Below, in pieces: positions 10,607-21,642 of a stretch of 64,000 nt of DNA. Within the stretch, counting starts at the first letter, position 1; every line of letters starts with the position of its first letter. Origin of the DNA: Hypoxylon rubiginosum (Eukaryota; Ascomycota; Sordariomycetes; Xylariales; Hypoxylaceae); assembly GCA_902806565.1 (NCBI GenBank), contig CADCXA010000036.1, positions 62,001 through 126,000 on the forward strand, in the 5' to 3' direction. The position numbers and the translations under genes were made by a program. Below the pieces are notes generated by a model that did not search any database, was not told the DNA's origin, and was given only the letters and a program-made list of their open reading frames with translations.

Positions 10607-11428
10607 CTACCGTAATATAAAGATGGCAGCAAAGATGGTGGCTATCAAGACTCTCGGGTCGTATCCTGAGCATATAACCGTGCCTATGCTCCGGATAGGT
10701 GCGGGATCGAATGGACTTCCACCAACGAAAGGTGTTGGCCCATCATCCTGCGAATCGTCCGATGTCTGTGCCGGTTCACTCGTCACGGTAGATTGCGCTG
10801 TAGTTTGGACCGAAGTAGCGTCGGTGGAAGAACTCGTCGAGGTTGAAGCGCTCGTACTATCGGGCGTAGCTGAAGTCGACGAGGTCTCCTGATTCGTTGT
10901 AGATTGTGCCGTCGTTGAAGGAGCAGTAGTCGCAGTTGTGTCTGGAGACGTTGTAGATGTCGCCTTAGTAGTAGCCTTAGTAGTACGGGTTGTATCAGCC
11001 GTCGTGTCAGCCGTTGTTGTCGCCCCAGGCACCGTTGTGAATCCTTTCGTAGTTCCGGGTTGTACGGTCGTCGTCACCGTCGTAGCTTGGAATCCGGGAC
11101 ATAATGTATCGACCAAACCACCCGACAGTACGATTCCAAGTAACGACCCGGAACTGACGTTGAGATCCCCACACACTTCGTTTATCTTGTCCGCCGTCTC
11201 TTCCAGCCCCTGTACACAACTAACTGAACATTGCTTTCCGTTCGTAAAATCATTCCTTGTACAACCCTCTATATCGCTCTGGTATGCGCGAATACAGCGC
11301 TTCGGTATTTGATTCGACGTGATCACTTGAAACTGGGATAAGTTGAGAGCCGAAGAGGTCGAGGCCATAGCCAATAGCGGTACGAAGTTAAGAAGCCGCC
11401 GTCGCGACCGCGGTCGATGATCCGTCAT
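10607..11428 (-). CDS. Secreted Thr/Ser-rich protein with six-cysteine head, probably GPI-anchored
   Basis: 273 aa from the ATG at 11428. The open frame extends upstream to 11665, but only from this ATG does a signal peptide start the protein: basic n-region RPRSRRR, then the hydrophobic LLNFVPLLAMASTSSA. The mature N-terminal half (about residues 30-115) carries six cysteines (CIRAY, EGC, KQC, VSC, NEVC, DTLC). A long Thr/Ser/Ala mucin-like stretch follows, rich in TT, TTA and STS and likely O-glycosylated. The C-terminus is a short hydrophobic segment (LIATIFAAIFI) right before the stop, preceded by small residues, as for a GPI-attachment signal. Likely a cell-wall or plasma-membrane surface protein. 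I do not recognise a named family and assign no activity. Confidence 0.72.
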   Translation of the reverse strand: MTDHRPRSRRRLLNFVPLLAMASTSSALNLSQFQVITSNQIPKRCIRAYQSDIEGCTRNDFTNGKQCSVSCVQGLEETADKINEVCGDLNVSSGSLLGIVLSGGLVDTLCPGFQATTVTTTVQPGTTKGFTTVPGATTTADTTADTTRTTKATTKATSTTSPDTTATTAPSTTAQSTTNQETSSTSATPDSTSASTSTSSSTDATSVQTTAQSTVTSEPAQTSDDSQDDGPTPFVGGSPFDPAPIRSIGTVICSGYDPRVLIATIFAAIFILR

Positions 11429-13509
11429 CTTTGGCGCAGGGAACTCGTTCTGATAAATTTGATCTCCCGGCGCTATGTCGATGTTGGCTGGTGTATCGAA
11501 AGTGAATTTCGTTTCGGTTCGAAATAATGTTCGCTGCAGATCGCGAAACCATGCGACGCCAAAGAAGAATTCAGTCTGGCGACAATATGCCAAGCTGGGC
11601 GGCGTCCAGGTCAACCAAATTGGGCCTAACGTGATGGCGTCTAGCTCGATCGAGGGAGTTGGCAAGCCGAAACGCGAGTTGCGTCAGGAGGCCTTAAATG
11701 ACGGGCACGTTGCGATCTTACCCAACGAAGTCGCGTAGTGGTCAAGGTCAATGCGCTTCTCGATCGATATCCTTATATACCCTAACCACTCGGTGTTTCC
11801 ACTACAAGACGGCAAGGCCCTTGATAGAAAGTTCCTTTACGCTGATAATGACATCAGGTGGTGCAGCAGGGTAGGTATCCCGAAGTCTGGTCCTGAAGTC
11901 TGGCCACGATATCACCTATTCGGGATGAATTTATGCGCCAATAGCTTCTGGGCCGGGAGACACCGAGAATCTAGGAGGTAGGTAAGAAGGCAGATAAGGC
12001 CTAGTCAAATCCACGGGGAAGATTATTCCTCATATAAGGGGAGCCCGTTTGTGCTCGCCCGTTTGGTGAATGTGAAATGATGCGAGAAGCGAACTTGTGA
12101 GACGGTTAAGCAACAGGTCAGGGAGTGACGGGCGGGAAGAACGGCCCCAAGACCACACGATACCAATTATATTAGAAGAGGACAAACGGAAAGGATACAC
12201 CGTGATGGGGCCAACGGGTAAGGAAAAGGCAACGAAGTAAAGCAACGCAGTCAATACGAAACAGCGGTTGGGAATGAATGTTGAATAGAACAAAGCGCAG
12301 CTTCTCTATTTTTGGCACGCAGTATCGTATGTGGTATATTCAGCGAAGAGAAGTCAAGCCATGATAGCGACGACGATGGGCGGTTTAACGTACAGAGACC
12401 GGGTGGCGGGTAAGGCACAAAAAACGAAGAAGCGAAAGGAGAAACACTTTATGAGAAACGTTCGCAGCTCCTGCCGGGAACGAAAGAGGTCCAGGAGTGA
12501 CTACGATTTCCTATTTGAGATCCAGCTTGCCATTCTGACCATTCTCACCCCAGCTCGCGAGATTACTTGGCTGGCAGCAGCTTATAACCCCAGCTATAAC
12601 CCCCGGGCCTCAGGGCCTCAGGGCCTCATCGCAAGGAACGACCAATGGAGAAGATGGCCATCGGGGTTATCTCGACTTCGTCGTTAGTGCCACTATAACT
12701 GGCCATGATAGCTTCCGGGCTACCGTAAATCATCGAGGTTTGTTCAAGAGAGTCGACAACTTTTAGCCCTAGGATCGAACCCCCTACAGGAAGACTTGAA
12801 CAAGATGAACCAATAGAAGGGTGGGAATGATGTCAAAAGGACGAAACGAAACACTTGGGCGTTTGAGGTGCCGACCACAGCCATCCCCTGCCCAGCTTTT
12901 AATTGGTTGGAGAAATACTGTAGCACTTGACCGGCAGCTGCTGTAGCCTGTACAGCCTGTAGTAAACTCACTTTTGTTACCGTCCAGACCGTCGTGCCAC
13001 TTTTACGCCGTTGGTTAAGATTATCTTTAAGCTTATTTTCTTCCTCTTTCTATCTCTAGCGCAAATACTGCCTTGCTAATATCTCTGATGAGAAGTTGAC
13101 CATTGATTATGAGTCTAAGAGGAAAAAATGATGCAAGCTCGCGATGCATACATCGGTAGCCAACGCTGCTAAAAATTCTTGGCTAGTACTGATCATAATC
13201 GCTGGGGGTTTGTCCTGCATTCGACTTTGAGTCATTGGCCGAAAGCCACCCTGGAGCCAATCCAAGCTTTCATTACATTCAGCTACTCGGCTCTTATAAA
13301 ATGTGAAAAATCATGAAAAATCAGTAGTACATTCACGCGCCAAATGCTTATATTTAAAGCAGGCCATTGGTATTTCAGAGAGTGTGCTTCAGTGATTCCT
13401 CTTGTGCCAATCGAGCCCATGATCATTACTGCTCCCTAAGCTAACAGCCTCGCTCAAGACTACTTCTTTTTCAACATAGTACTTGAACCTTTCCTCTAAG
13501 GCTCAGAAC
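11429..13509. other. 2.1-kb intergenic region
   Basis: Contains the promoter of the secreted-protein gene and of the APH-fold kinase gene. Short open frames exist on both strands, but none has a recognisable domain or supported splice structure. Holds a small GGGCCTCA tandem (12605-12628). Confidence 0.45.
12605..12628. repeat. 8-bp tandem repeat (GGGCCTCA)x3
   Basis: Three perfect copies of an 8-bp unit in intergenic DNA. Confidence 0.9.
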
Positions 13510-14827
13510 ATGGCGTCGATCAACCGAGAAGAGATTAAAGCTAAAGTGCTGCAGAGTCTAGCAAGCACCCAGTTTGCGGCATCATCTCTAGATGCGCTTT
13601 CCGGAGGCACGGGAAACTTCATCTATCGTGCGACCCTAACACAGCCGCTCGAGGACGGAACCACAGAAGTTCTCGTGAAGCATTCCGAGGATTATGTCGC
13701 GAACGTTCCAAGTTTCAAACTCCCGCTATACCGCTGTGTATGCATAATTTGCTAGCAGTCTTCGACATCATACAGGCTTAATGACATTTAGCTGACTTTT
13801 CATAGCTAGTTGAGAAATGCAGTCTTGCAGAACTAGCGGGCTATCCCGCCGTCAGCAAGGCGGACGAGAGCAACTCTTACAGCTTTACTGTGAGGACGCC
13901 CAAGTCTTTCGATGTTTTCATAGAGAACAACTGCCAGGTTCAAGAGTATCTGCAGAACGGCGTCGATCTGAAGACGTACGCGTTGAAAACGTACACCAAC
14001 TCCAATTCAGAGGCGACAAAGCAGCAGTGCCTCCAGCTCGGGAAGACGTTGGGACGGTGGCTCAGGGGTTTTCACGAGTGGGCTGGGCAGAGGGACGAGT
14101 TGCGACGACTTGTCGCCGACAACGACGGGATGCAGCAGATAAAGCACATGATCAACTTTGACACCCTACTAGACCGCATCAAGCAGTTCCCTTCCATTCT
14201 CAGCGATGCCGAGGATGCGTTTGAGAAGGTCAGAGATATGGATAATGAGGAGTGGGATGTCGAGGACAATCTTCACGTTATTCATGGAGACTTCTGGACT
14301 GGAAAGTAAGTGTTCCTAAGCTTCGACTTCAAGGGGTTTGAGTTAACAGCACCACTAGCATTCTCCTACCTGACGCCCCAATTCAGGGGGCCGTGGACGT
14401 GCCGATGTTCGTAATTGACTGGGAGATGGCGCAACTCGGAAAGTATTGGTTTGATCTCGGCCAGATGATCGCGGAGCTGTACGAGTTAAAGCTGTACAAG
14501 GACATATCGGGCGGCTTGTGGATAGTCCAGGGATTCGTAGACGGATATGGAGCTGTGAGTGAAGGCTTCGCCTTCCGCACCGCGATCCAGGTCGGCGTTC
14601 ATTTAATCGGGTTTGGAACATCAGTCCAGGGCTGGGGTACACCGGAGCAGGTCGAAAATGTCGCACGCACCGGAAAGGACATTATAGTCCATGCATTGAA
14701 GAAGGACCGTCAGTGGTTTGAAGAAGGTGACCTGGCCAGCCTATTTAACACGGTATCTAAGGGGGGTCTTCCAGAGGGTGTGATGACGGAAAGACTAGAC
14801 GAAGACGAAACGTCAGATCAAAAATAG
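13510..14827 (+). CDS. APH-fold small-molecule kinase (phosphotransferase enzyme family)
   Basis: Protein-kinase-like phosphotransferase that would transfer ATP phosphate to a small molecule; the substrate is unknown. Model: exons 13510-13737, 13806-14305 and 14359-14827, 398 aa. Exon 1 has the nucleotide-binding loop 'SGGTGNFIYRA' and the Lys strand 'EVLVKHSE'. Exon 2 has the hinge-like 'FIENNCQVQEYLQNG' and ends in the catalytic loop HGDFWTG, which the second splice completes with N (H-x-D-x4-N). Exon 3 supplies the metal-binding 'FVIDWE' and helical tail. Intron 2 is well defined (GTAAGT...CACTAG). At intron 1 an alternative pairing (donor 2-3 nt earlier, acceptor at 13809) also keeps frame and changes one or two residues. 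Related fungal proteins are often filed as methylthioribose- or choline-kinase-like; that is not decidable here. It is followed in the same direction by the Ctu2 gene, 371 bp away. Confidence 0.82.
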
Positions 14828-15198
14828 AGAGCCGACTGGAAAAATTCTGAATTAAACAAAGAAAAGAAAAATGAAATAAACTAGATATTTGGATGCGAAA
14901 AAAAATCCATATACATTGCAAAGTTGACATTTTGAGTCCTAACACAAGCTTATTCAGGGGCATTATCAATTAGTGGCACACCAATCAACCCCGAGCTCAA
15001 GAAAAATTTGCCACGTGATTGTCCGTCAAAGGACTTCTAAATGAGTCAAGTTTAAGCCGTGTAACTCAGTTATCATTAGTCGACTTATCTTTATTTTATA
15101 GTCTCGGGCAATAAAGGAACTTCTAGACCTTGATCCTCCTTTATTCCGAGATTCCAAATCCTTGTCTGCGCGTGGCCGTGGCCGGTCTCGTTTGCCCG
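14828..15198. promoter_or_regulatory. Intergenic region: APH-kinase 3' end and Ctu2 promoter
   Basis: 371 bp, AT-rich just after the kinase stop. No ORF or repeat of note. Confidence 0.45.
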
Positions 15199-16661
15199 AT
15201 GACGACATCCGCGACATCCCCGGCGGACCCCCGGCCGTGCAACCGGTGCAAGGAGCACGAAGGCACCATAGACCTCCGAGGAGCCGAGAGGGTGTGCAAG
15301 TAGGTCATCATCATCATGTGCCCTACCCTTCCGTAAATAAGAACTAGACTAGATACTAATCAGCGATACCTAGGTCGTGCTTCGCATACTACGTCTCGAC
15401 CAAGGCCGTCAAGCGCCTCGAGGTCCTGCAGCGGGAGACAGCAGCGCCGCGGAGCAGTAGTACTAGTGGACCCAAAGACCAGAGGAAGCCGCAGCAGCAG
15501 CGCTACCTCGTCGGGCTGTCGTGCGGGCCCTCGTCCACGGCGCTGCTGCACGTGCTGACGGAGAACGTGCGCCAGCAGCGCGCGCGGGGCCGGAAGACGG
15601 CGCGGTTCGAGTACGTCGCCGCGCACGTCGTCGACGACACCCTGCTACCTCTATCGACACCGTCGTCCTCGTCGTCGCCATCACCAGCACCATCCTCGTC
15701 TACTGCTCCGGAGGGAGAAGAAGGAGAAGACCCCGCCATAGCCGCCTACCGCACCCGCTTCCCCTCCGCGCCCCTCCTAACCGTGCCCCTGAGCAGCGCC
15801 CTAACCCTCCCGTCTATCGACTGGTCCTCGCTCCCCTCGCCTCTCCCTTCAAACACCAAACTCCCCCCGGCGCACCGCCTGTCTTCCATCCTGCACCAGC
15901 TACCCTCAGCGACCTCCCGCGCCGACATCCGGCGCCTGCTGACGCGGCACGTGCTCCTGGCCCTCGCCCGGTCGCAAAACTGCGACGCCCTGCTGCTGGG
16001 CCACAGCACGACGTCGCTCGCGGAGCTAACACTAAGCGAGACGGCCAAGGGCCGCGGGCACTCGGTCCCGTGGCTCGTGAACGACGGGGCGGTGCCCGCG
16101 CCCGTGCCGCGGAGCTTGCCGTCGCCGTTGGACGCGGGGGGCTTCGCGGACGGTGGCAGTAGCGACGCCGGCGCTAGCGATCCGTCTAGCGGCTCGCCGG
16201 CCCTATCTCAGCTACTCGTCTACAGCCCGCTCCGCGAGCTCTTCCGCAGGGAGCTCCTGACGTACCTGTCGCAGACCGACCCGCCGCTCACGGACCTCAT
16301 CGTCACCTCGTCGTCGTCGACGACGGGCGCGGGCAGCGGCGGCGCCGTGGTCTCGCACCGCGACCAGAGCATCGACGACGTGCTGTCGCGGTACTTCGCC
16401 GACGTCGAGACCGGCTACCCGTCCGTCGTGGCCAACGTCGTGCGCACCACGGGCAAGCTGCGGCGTCCGCCACCGGCGCCGGGGGGTGATGGTCGTGGCC
16501 ACTGCGGCCTCTGCGGGACGGGGCTCGACGAGCTGGGCGACGAGCGGTGGAGGGGGGAGATCGGGGACGACGACAACAAGGCGGAGGTAGAGGCAGATGC
16601 AGAAGGGGGCAAGAAGAAGCCGAAGCTGTGTTACGGGTGCGAGAGGTCGGTACGTGGGTAG
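15199..16661 (+). CDS. Cytoplasmic tRNA 2-thiolation protein 2 (Ctu2/Ncs2)
   Basis: Partner of Ctu1/Ncs6 in the cytosolic Urm1-dependent pathway that thiolates the wobble uridine of tRNA-Lys, -Glu and -Gln. Model: exon 1 15199-15299, 74-bp intron, exon 2 15374-16661; 462 aa, splice in phase (C-K-S-C). The N-terminus has a Cys pair CNRC and then VCKSC. The region 'YLVGLSCGPSSTALLHVL' corresponds to the PP-loop of the Ctu1/TtcA family but lacks the intact SGGxDS, as expected for Ctu2. 'LARSQNCDALLLGHSTTSLAE' matches the conserved TtcA-like motif. C-terminal Cys pairs CGLC and CYGC probably bind metal. A variable acidic/Ser-rich insert near residues 110-140 is low complexity. Length fits filamentous-fungal Ncs2. 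It converges with the carrier gene 418 bp downstream. Confidence 0.88.
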
Positions 16662-17079
16662 CACGAAAGGGTTCTGTCGAGAAATAAAAGATTTTTAACA
16701 CGAAAAATTAAAACCAGTGCTTATAGATTAATTTCCTCTCATGCTGGCCTTCCCTAATTTTTCTTGTACGATTTGCATGCTTATTCCCTTCTATGGACCT
16801 AAATAGCTATGCGCTCGTCTCCCCCGTCCAACTAACTGGTGATAGCAGTAGTATATAACATACCAATCTTCTATCCCGTATTCTCTACGACAAAGTCTAG
16901 CATAAGCCTTTTTGGAATCTAACCCTCATGTCCTAGCTATATACCTAGGTATATAAAACCTACCGGAGACCCCCCTTAGACTACCAGTCGTTACTAGTAA
17001 TATATCCCTAGAACTAAACGCGAACCGCTTCTTTAACCAGCCCCTTTCCACTTTTGTTGTGGGCCTTTAGTTAGACCGT
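16662..17079. other. Convergent intergenic region with an 18-bp palindrome
   Basis: Between two convergent stop codons. AT-rich, no ORF. Contains the perfect palindrome at 16938-16955. Confidence 0.5.
16938..16955. repeat. Perfect 18-bp palindrome centred on CCTAGG
   Basis: TATATACCTAGGTATATA is its own reverse complement. The core TACCTAGGTA recurs in other intergenic stretches of this window (21840, 44199, 56089). Confidence 0.9.
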
Positions 17080-18310
17080 TCATAGCGCGGAAGCCGGCAG
17101 TATCTTCTGCTCGACCTTGCGTATCAGCTTATTCGTCTGCTCCGCCAGACTCAGCGTTAGGATGGTGTGCGGCAATATGCGCGCCAGGTGCGGCAGGAAG
17201 CCCTTGTATATGGCGAGGAAGCCCTCGGTTCGGATCGTCTTGCCTAGGCAGTCGAAGACGCCCTTGTATAGGTTGCCGTTCTGGTTATACAGCCGGGACA
17301 TGATCGTGTCTGGGGTCTTTTGTTAATAGGCTTTCACACTGGCAGACGTATTAGGTAAACCTAGACGGAGGCGGGAAGAACTCACCAGGCGGGTGCATAA
17401 AGCAGCACACCACGAACCCCGAGACCGTGCTGCTCGCCAGATGTAAGGGCGCGCCCTCCTCCATGCCCAGGTGCCTCACGAGCCTCCGCTTCGCGAAGAA
17501 GTACGTCGGCAGCTGCACAGAGCTGCCGAACCCGGTCCGTATCATGGCGGCGCCTACGCCCCTGTACAGGCCGCCGAACCCCTCGGCCTTGTAGATCTGC
17601 GACATGCCGTCGGCCGCGTTCCGGTACTTGTGCTGGGTGCCGACGGGCAGGAACGGGCTGTAGCTCTGCAGCCGCGTCTTGACGAGGAAGAAGGGGCTGC
17701 CCGCGGCGGCGCCGATGATGCCCGAGGAGGCGCCGCAGAACATGTTGATGCCGAGGTTCTGCTTGGCGCCGTCGCGCAGCAGCAGGGTGGCGAGGCCGTT
17801 GCGCATGGGCTCGTAGAAGCCGAGGCGGCAGCCGTTGAGGAGGACCTGGTAGACGTACGCGCACCCGATGCCGCGGTAGATGCCCTTGAGGCCCTCGTTC
17901 CGCACGATGACGCTGACGCCGTGGAAGGGGCCTCGGTAGTGGTGCGGCTGGTGGCCTTTGGTCTGGAGCTCGCCTTGGAGCTGCATTCTATTTCGCAACG
18001 AGGTTTTCGCGTCAGCCCATCTGGATTCCTGTCCCGGCCACGCAACATGACAATTCCGAGCGGTGGTAGACTATGTCGACACATGACCTTTCCGCTATAT
18101 AGAAAACAGGAGTGTAGGAGTTTCGCGGAAAAAAACATGGGCTTGCGTACCGAATCTTTACCGTCTCGAAAGGATGCGTCGCGGTGACGGCGCCGCACGC
18201 GGCTATACCGCCTGCTATGAAGGCCCTGCAGGTGGAAAACTCGCATTAGAACGAACAGTTCAAGCTCTAGCAAACAGTCATGCAGCTTCCTACCCAGCAG
18301 TCGTCGCCAT
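17080..18310 (-). CDS. Mitochondrial carrier, oxaloacetate type (Oac1/SLC25A34-35 family)
   Basis: Inner-membrane carrier of the SLC25 family; the yeast orthologue Oac1 moves oxaloacetate, sulfate and isopropylmalate. Model: exons 18310-18294 (17 nt), 18225-18151, 17987-17386 and 17309-17080; introns 68, 163 and 76 bp; 307 aa, all in phase. Three carrier repeats are seen: 'HPFETVKIRMQLQGE' (repeat 1), 'SPFFLVKTRLQSYS' (repeat 2, Phe in place of the acidic residue as in Oac1) and 'HPPDTIMSRLYNQ' (repeat 3). Each is followed by an EG-x-GLY/IYKG-type motif. The N-terminus MATTAGAFIAGGIAACGAV is made only by joining the 17-nt first exon. Length is the standard ~300 aa. Transport specificity is inferred from the repeat-2 and repeat-3 signatures. 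Confidence 0.87.
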
Positions 18311-18599
18311 GACGTCGAGCTTCGTGGACTCTTCACCCGCGCAATTGCTAATTTGCCGGGTGTCAAGCCACCCCCTACACACGCAAGTTTTTGCGTCTTT
18401 GCCTGGCGAAGCTCCAGGCAGGTATTTTACGTAGGTAGGTCGTCGAGAGGTAGTACGAAAATGGGATTCGATCGGACTCGGCCAAGGTGTTACCGCATAG
18501 GCAAAGATCGAAGCTCGCTTATGTACGGTATTGTACCTGTTACGTATAGCTTCGGATGTATCTTGCGTTCGAACAGGTCGTTAGGTAGCCTGCAGGCGG

Positions 18600-18622
18600 T
18601 TGCTTGCTTGCTTGCTTGCTTG
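18600..18622. repeat. (TTGC)n microsatellite
   Basis: Five or more uninterrupted TTGC units. Confidence 0.9.
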
Positions 18623-18900
18623 TAGATATGCAGGATAGACACACAAAAAAAAGGAAATAAAATCTCATATATCCATCTTTTATTAGGATTCTTCCTTGTC
18701 TTACTTCTTCGTCAGCTAATAACAATGAACCGTCGTTAGAACAAAAACTTTCCAAGTAGACCGTCAGCACTTTAGTGGTTGAATTGAGCTGGCGCCAGTC
18801 TTGAACGAAAGAAAGAAACTCCCCGTCTCCAAAATTTCTCCGAGCTCGCAGAAGCTAATTTCCTAATTTCTTATTAGCTAGCCCGCTCTGCCCACTACCG

Positions 18901-18945
18901 CAACTACTGCAACTACTGTAACTACTGTAACTACTGTAACTACCC
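18901..18945. repeat. 9-bp tandem repeat (YAACTACTG)x5
   Basis: Five 9-bp units: two begin C and three begin T, and the last is imperfect (ACC for ACTG). Confidence 0.88.
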
Positions 18946-19795
18946 TTACTATTTTGTATTACATCATTTGTTGTTAGTCAGCTTACACCGTAGGGCTGGT
19001 CAGCCTGTCAGTTCATTTATCGTTGTCGATCCTGCAATATCCCGTCTCTTACGAAGGTCGGTAACTATAGTATCTCAAGTGCTTATAATACCGCTGTATC
19101 CTCGCTTGTCCTTTCATATATTCTATACTTTATAATACCATCCTCTACCACCCACCAGGAGAAAGCAAAAGGAGACAAGTTCAAGCTTATAGAAAATTGG
19201 CTACGTTTCGTAGCTCTTCGATAGTAAATTCATGAACCCTTCCCTCGCTATATGCCCGCCCTTACGAACCGCAACTTCAATTCCAATGAATTTCGATGGT
19301 ATCAACATGGATTCCGGTCTAGTAGGTCAACCTTCCTTGAATCCTAGGTAGCCATATACGAGGAAAATATACGGTTTACACCAATGCCATGCTAGAGTTA
19401 AAAAAACCATTACGCTTCCCCTCTCTGCCCACCTTTCTCACGCCCACGATTGCAAATAAATATTCGAAATACCTAGTTTATAGCCCACATTGATGACGGA
19501 GCTTCCTTCGACTCGGAATTCTATTAACAAGGTCCTTGATACCAAGTCTTGTCTCGCTTCCAGTCTCGCCATCCCCAGGAGTACTAGGAGCTATATTCGA
19601 GCTCATCCGATGGCCCAATGAAAACCTTCGACAATGGGGGTAGTCGTTGTTCCTCTTCAAGCTCGTGCCTTTCGCCACGATTGGACTTCCCAACCATACA
19701 CCTGATATGGGATTATTCCAGAACATGTCTCCCCAAATACCTCTCGAGGCTTCTCAGTGATATAAGGTACAGCCAAGGCAAGATTGAAGAACGCC

Positions 19796-21642
19796 CTAAG
19801 GTCCGTCGACTCCTGCTTGTGCCGCAGCGTCTAGGCTGCTCATCCCGTTTCGCCTGGTGCTCTCCTGGCTTCCTCGGGCAGGGTTTCCATCGAATACCCA
19901 CGGGCCCGCATCGTTGCGTGGAGTAATTGGTCCCTCGTGACCATTGGTCGACGGGTTGCTGTTCGGTGACGGTGTTCGATTGGTTGCAGACCGGTCGCTG
20001 CTGCTGACCGTGCGGGGTGTTGCATTCGGTATCGGGACGGGCTCTGTCCCAATATATCTCAACTGAGACGCTTGCATGACTGGGCTGGTGTCAATGTGCA
20101 TTGTCATATCGCCTGCATCGTTATCGGTTGGTGGCTGCTGCAAGTTGCTGCTGCTATTCGAGTGTGAAGTGGCGAGAGATCTGGCTTCATCATTGGTTTG
20201 GGATGCCGGGACCGTAGTCTTCTCCTCCTGAATATCGTCGACGCCCGAATCTAGCTGTTGCCATTCGTCGGAAGGCTCGTCCACTTCAGCGTCTAGATCG
20301 GCCGTGGCTCGGCAATTCGGGCATATGAATATCGGCCATGATGGTCCCATCAACATCTCTCGGATGCATTTGAAGTGCCATGTATGAGAACATGGCGCGA
20401 CGAAGAGAGATTGGCATGGCTAGTAGGCAAACCCATATTAGTAACGAATATAATACTAGCACTAAAGTAGGAGAATCATATAGAACGTACCGCAATGGCA
20501 TTCAGGCAAATGGAGCAGTCCTGCGCGTGGGCCGACGAAGACGTCGAAGTTAAGTCACGTAAGCGTTTATGCGTTGCCATGCTGCCAAGTCGTTAGTCAT
20601 TATTGCTCCGTGAATAGAGAGGAGCTCAAGGTGGAGATAGAGGCATATGAGCCATAGATCCAAAATATAGCAGGATATCCATCCAGGAAAAAGGGCAAAG
20701 GGCACGGGACTAAACGTACTTGAACGTGTTTGGCTTCGATTGCCAGCCCCTATTCAGCTCTATGCGCATCTTCACGCATCGGTAGATCATCTCCTCCCCG
20801 CCCTTGAAGTCTATTCCAAGCTGCACTATATCGCCATCGTTAATGGGAAATGGCTTGGATTCGGTGCCTGGCGCACTCAGACGGATGTGATTGAGAAAAG
20901 TGCCAGAACTGCTCTTAACATCCTTGATGTACCACTTCCCCTTTTCGAACCAGAACTCGCAGTGCCGACGGCTAACTACCTTGCTCTTGAAACCAACCGG
21001 CGCCGCGGAGGGCGTATTGATAGGTACCGGAGCATGGTTCTCACGCTCAGAGTACCGGCCGACCTTGATGGTTTCCTTGCCCGTGGGTAATGTCCGCGAT
21101 ACGGGTGTGAATTGTAGAGATGGCCGGTTGGATCGTGGATCGTAGAAGGTCGAGAAGCGTATGGCAGGCAGCATGTCGTGGGCTAGGTCGCCCGTGGTGG
21201 CCGACCGTGTCCGCGTCATGTCGGGGGCCGATGATGGCTCGGTGATGTCAGCTTGAGGATTGGATTCTGATCTTGAACTCAATAGAGCCTCGGAAGCGGC
21301 TTCGGAAAATTTACTAGTCCGTCGTCGATGAATCCTATTTGAATCGTTGCTCGGGTCTGCTGCTGAGAGTGGGTCCGAATTGATCTCATGAGGGCCGGCG
21401 GTGGTTGCCGCGTGACCGGACGTGGTAGGGGAAGAAGTCGGGATTGAAGGCGATGGGTCGTGGGGCGAGACCCTATTGGGATGGATAAGGCTGGCGGAGT
21501 CGCGCGACAAGAGATGGAGATGGATCAAGCCTCGTAACCTACTGCCCCGACCTGGAGACGACGGAGATGCTGGTGGTGCCGTTGTAGAAGTTGTCAAAGG
21601 CGGGAGAAGACCCGATGTTGGTGAGGTTGGCTGCGTAAACAT
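19796..21642 (-). CDS. FHA-RING E3 ubiquitin ligase (Dma1/Chf1 family)
   Basis: Homologue of fission yeast Dma1 and budding yeast Dma1/Chf1, ligases that act in the spindle-position and septation checkpoint by binding phosphothreonine through FHA. Model: exons 21642-20720, 20581-20491 and 20419-19796; introns 138 and 71 bp; 545 aa. Residues 1-165 are Ser/Pro/Thr-rich and disordered. The FHA domain covers about 168-295, with KVGRYS, VVSRRHCEFWF and SSSGTFLN. The RING spans ~330-378: CSIC (exon 2), then PCSHTWHFKC and CPNC (exon 3); intron 2 splits the RING. A Ser/Asn-rich tail (about 385-545) ends GVDGP. The order FHA-then-RING and the spacing match the family. Introns have clear CTAAC/CTAAT branch points. 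The window also encodes a second FHA protein, the forkhead factor at 59.5 kb. Confidence 0.88.

Larger units (their letters stand above)
18311..19795. other. 1.5-kb intergenic region with short tandem repeats
   Basis: Holds the carrier-gene promoter and the 3' flank of the Dma1-like gene. Two tandem repeats are present (18600-18622 and 18901-18945). No credible coding frame. Confidence 0.45.

Noticed and set aside
10608..11665. Longer version of the secreted protein beginning at 11665
   Set aside because: Adds 79 residues that bury the signal peptide inside the protein; the ATG at 11428 gives a normal secretory start.
12755..12800. T-arm-like GGGTTCGATCC on the minus strand
   Set aside because: The T stem does not pair properly and no acceptor, D or anticodon arm could be assembled around it.
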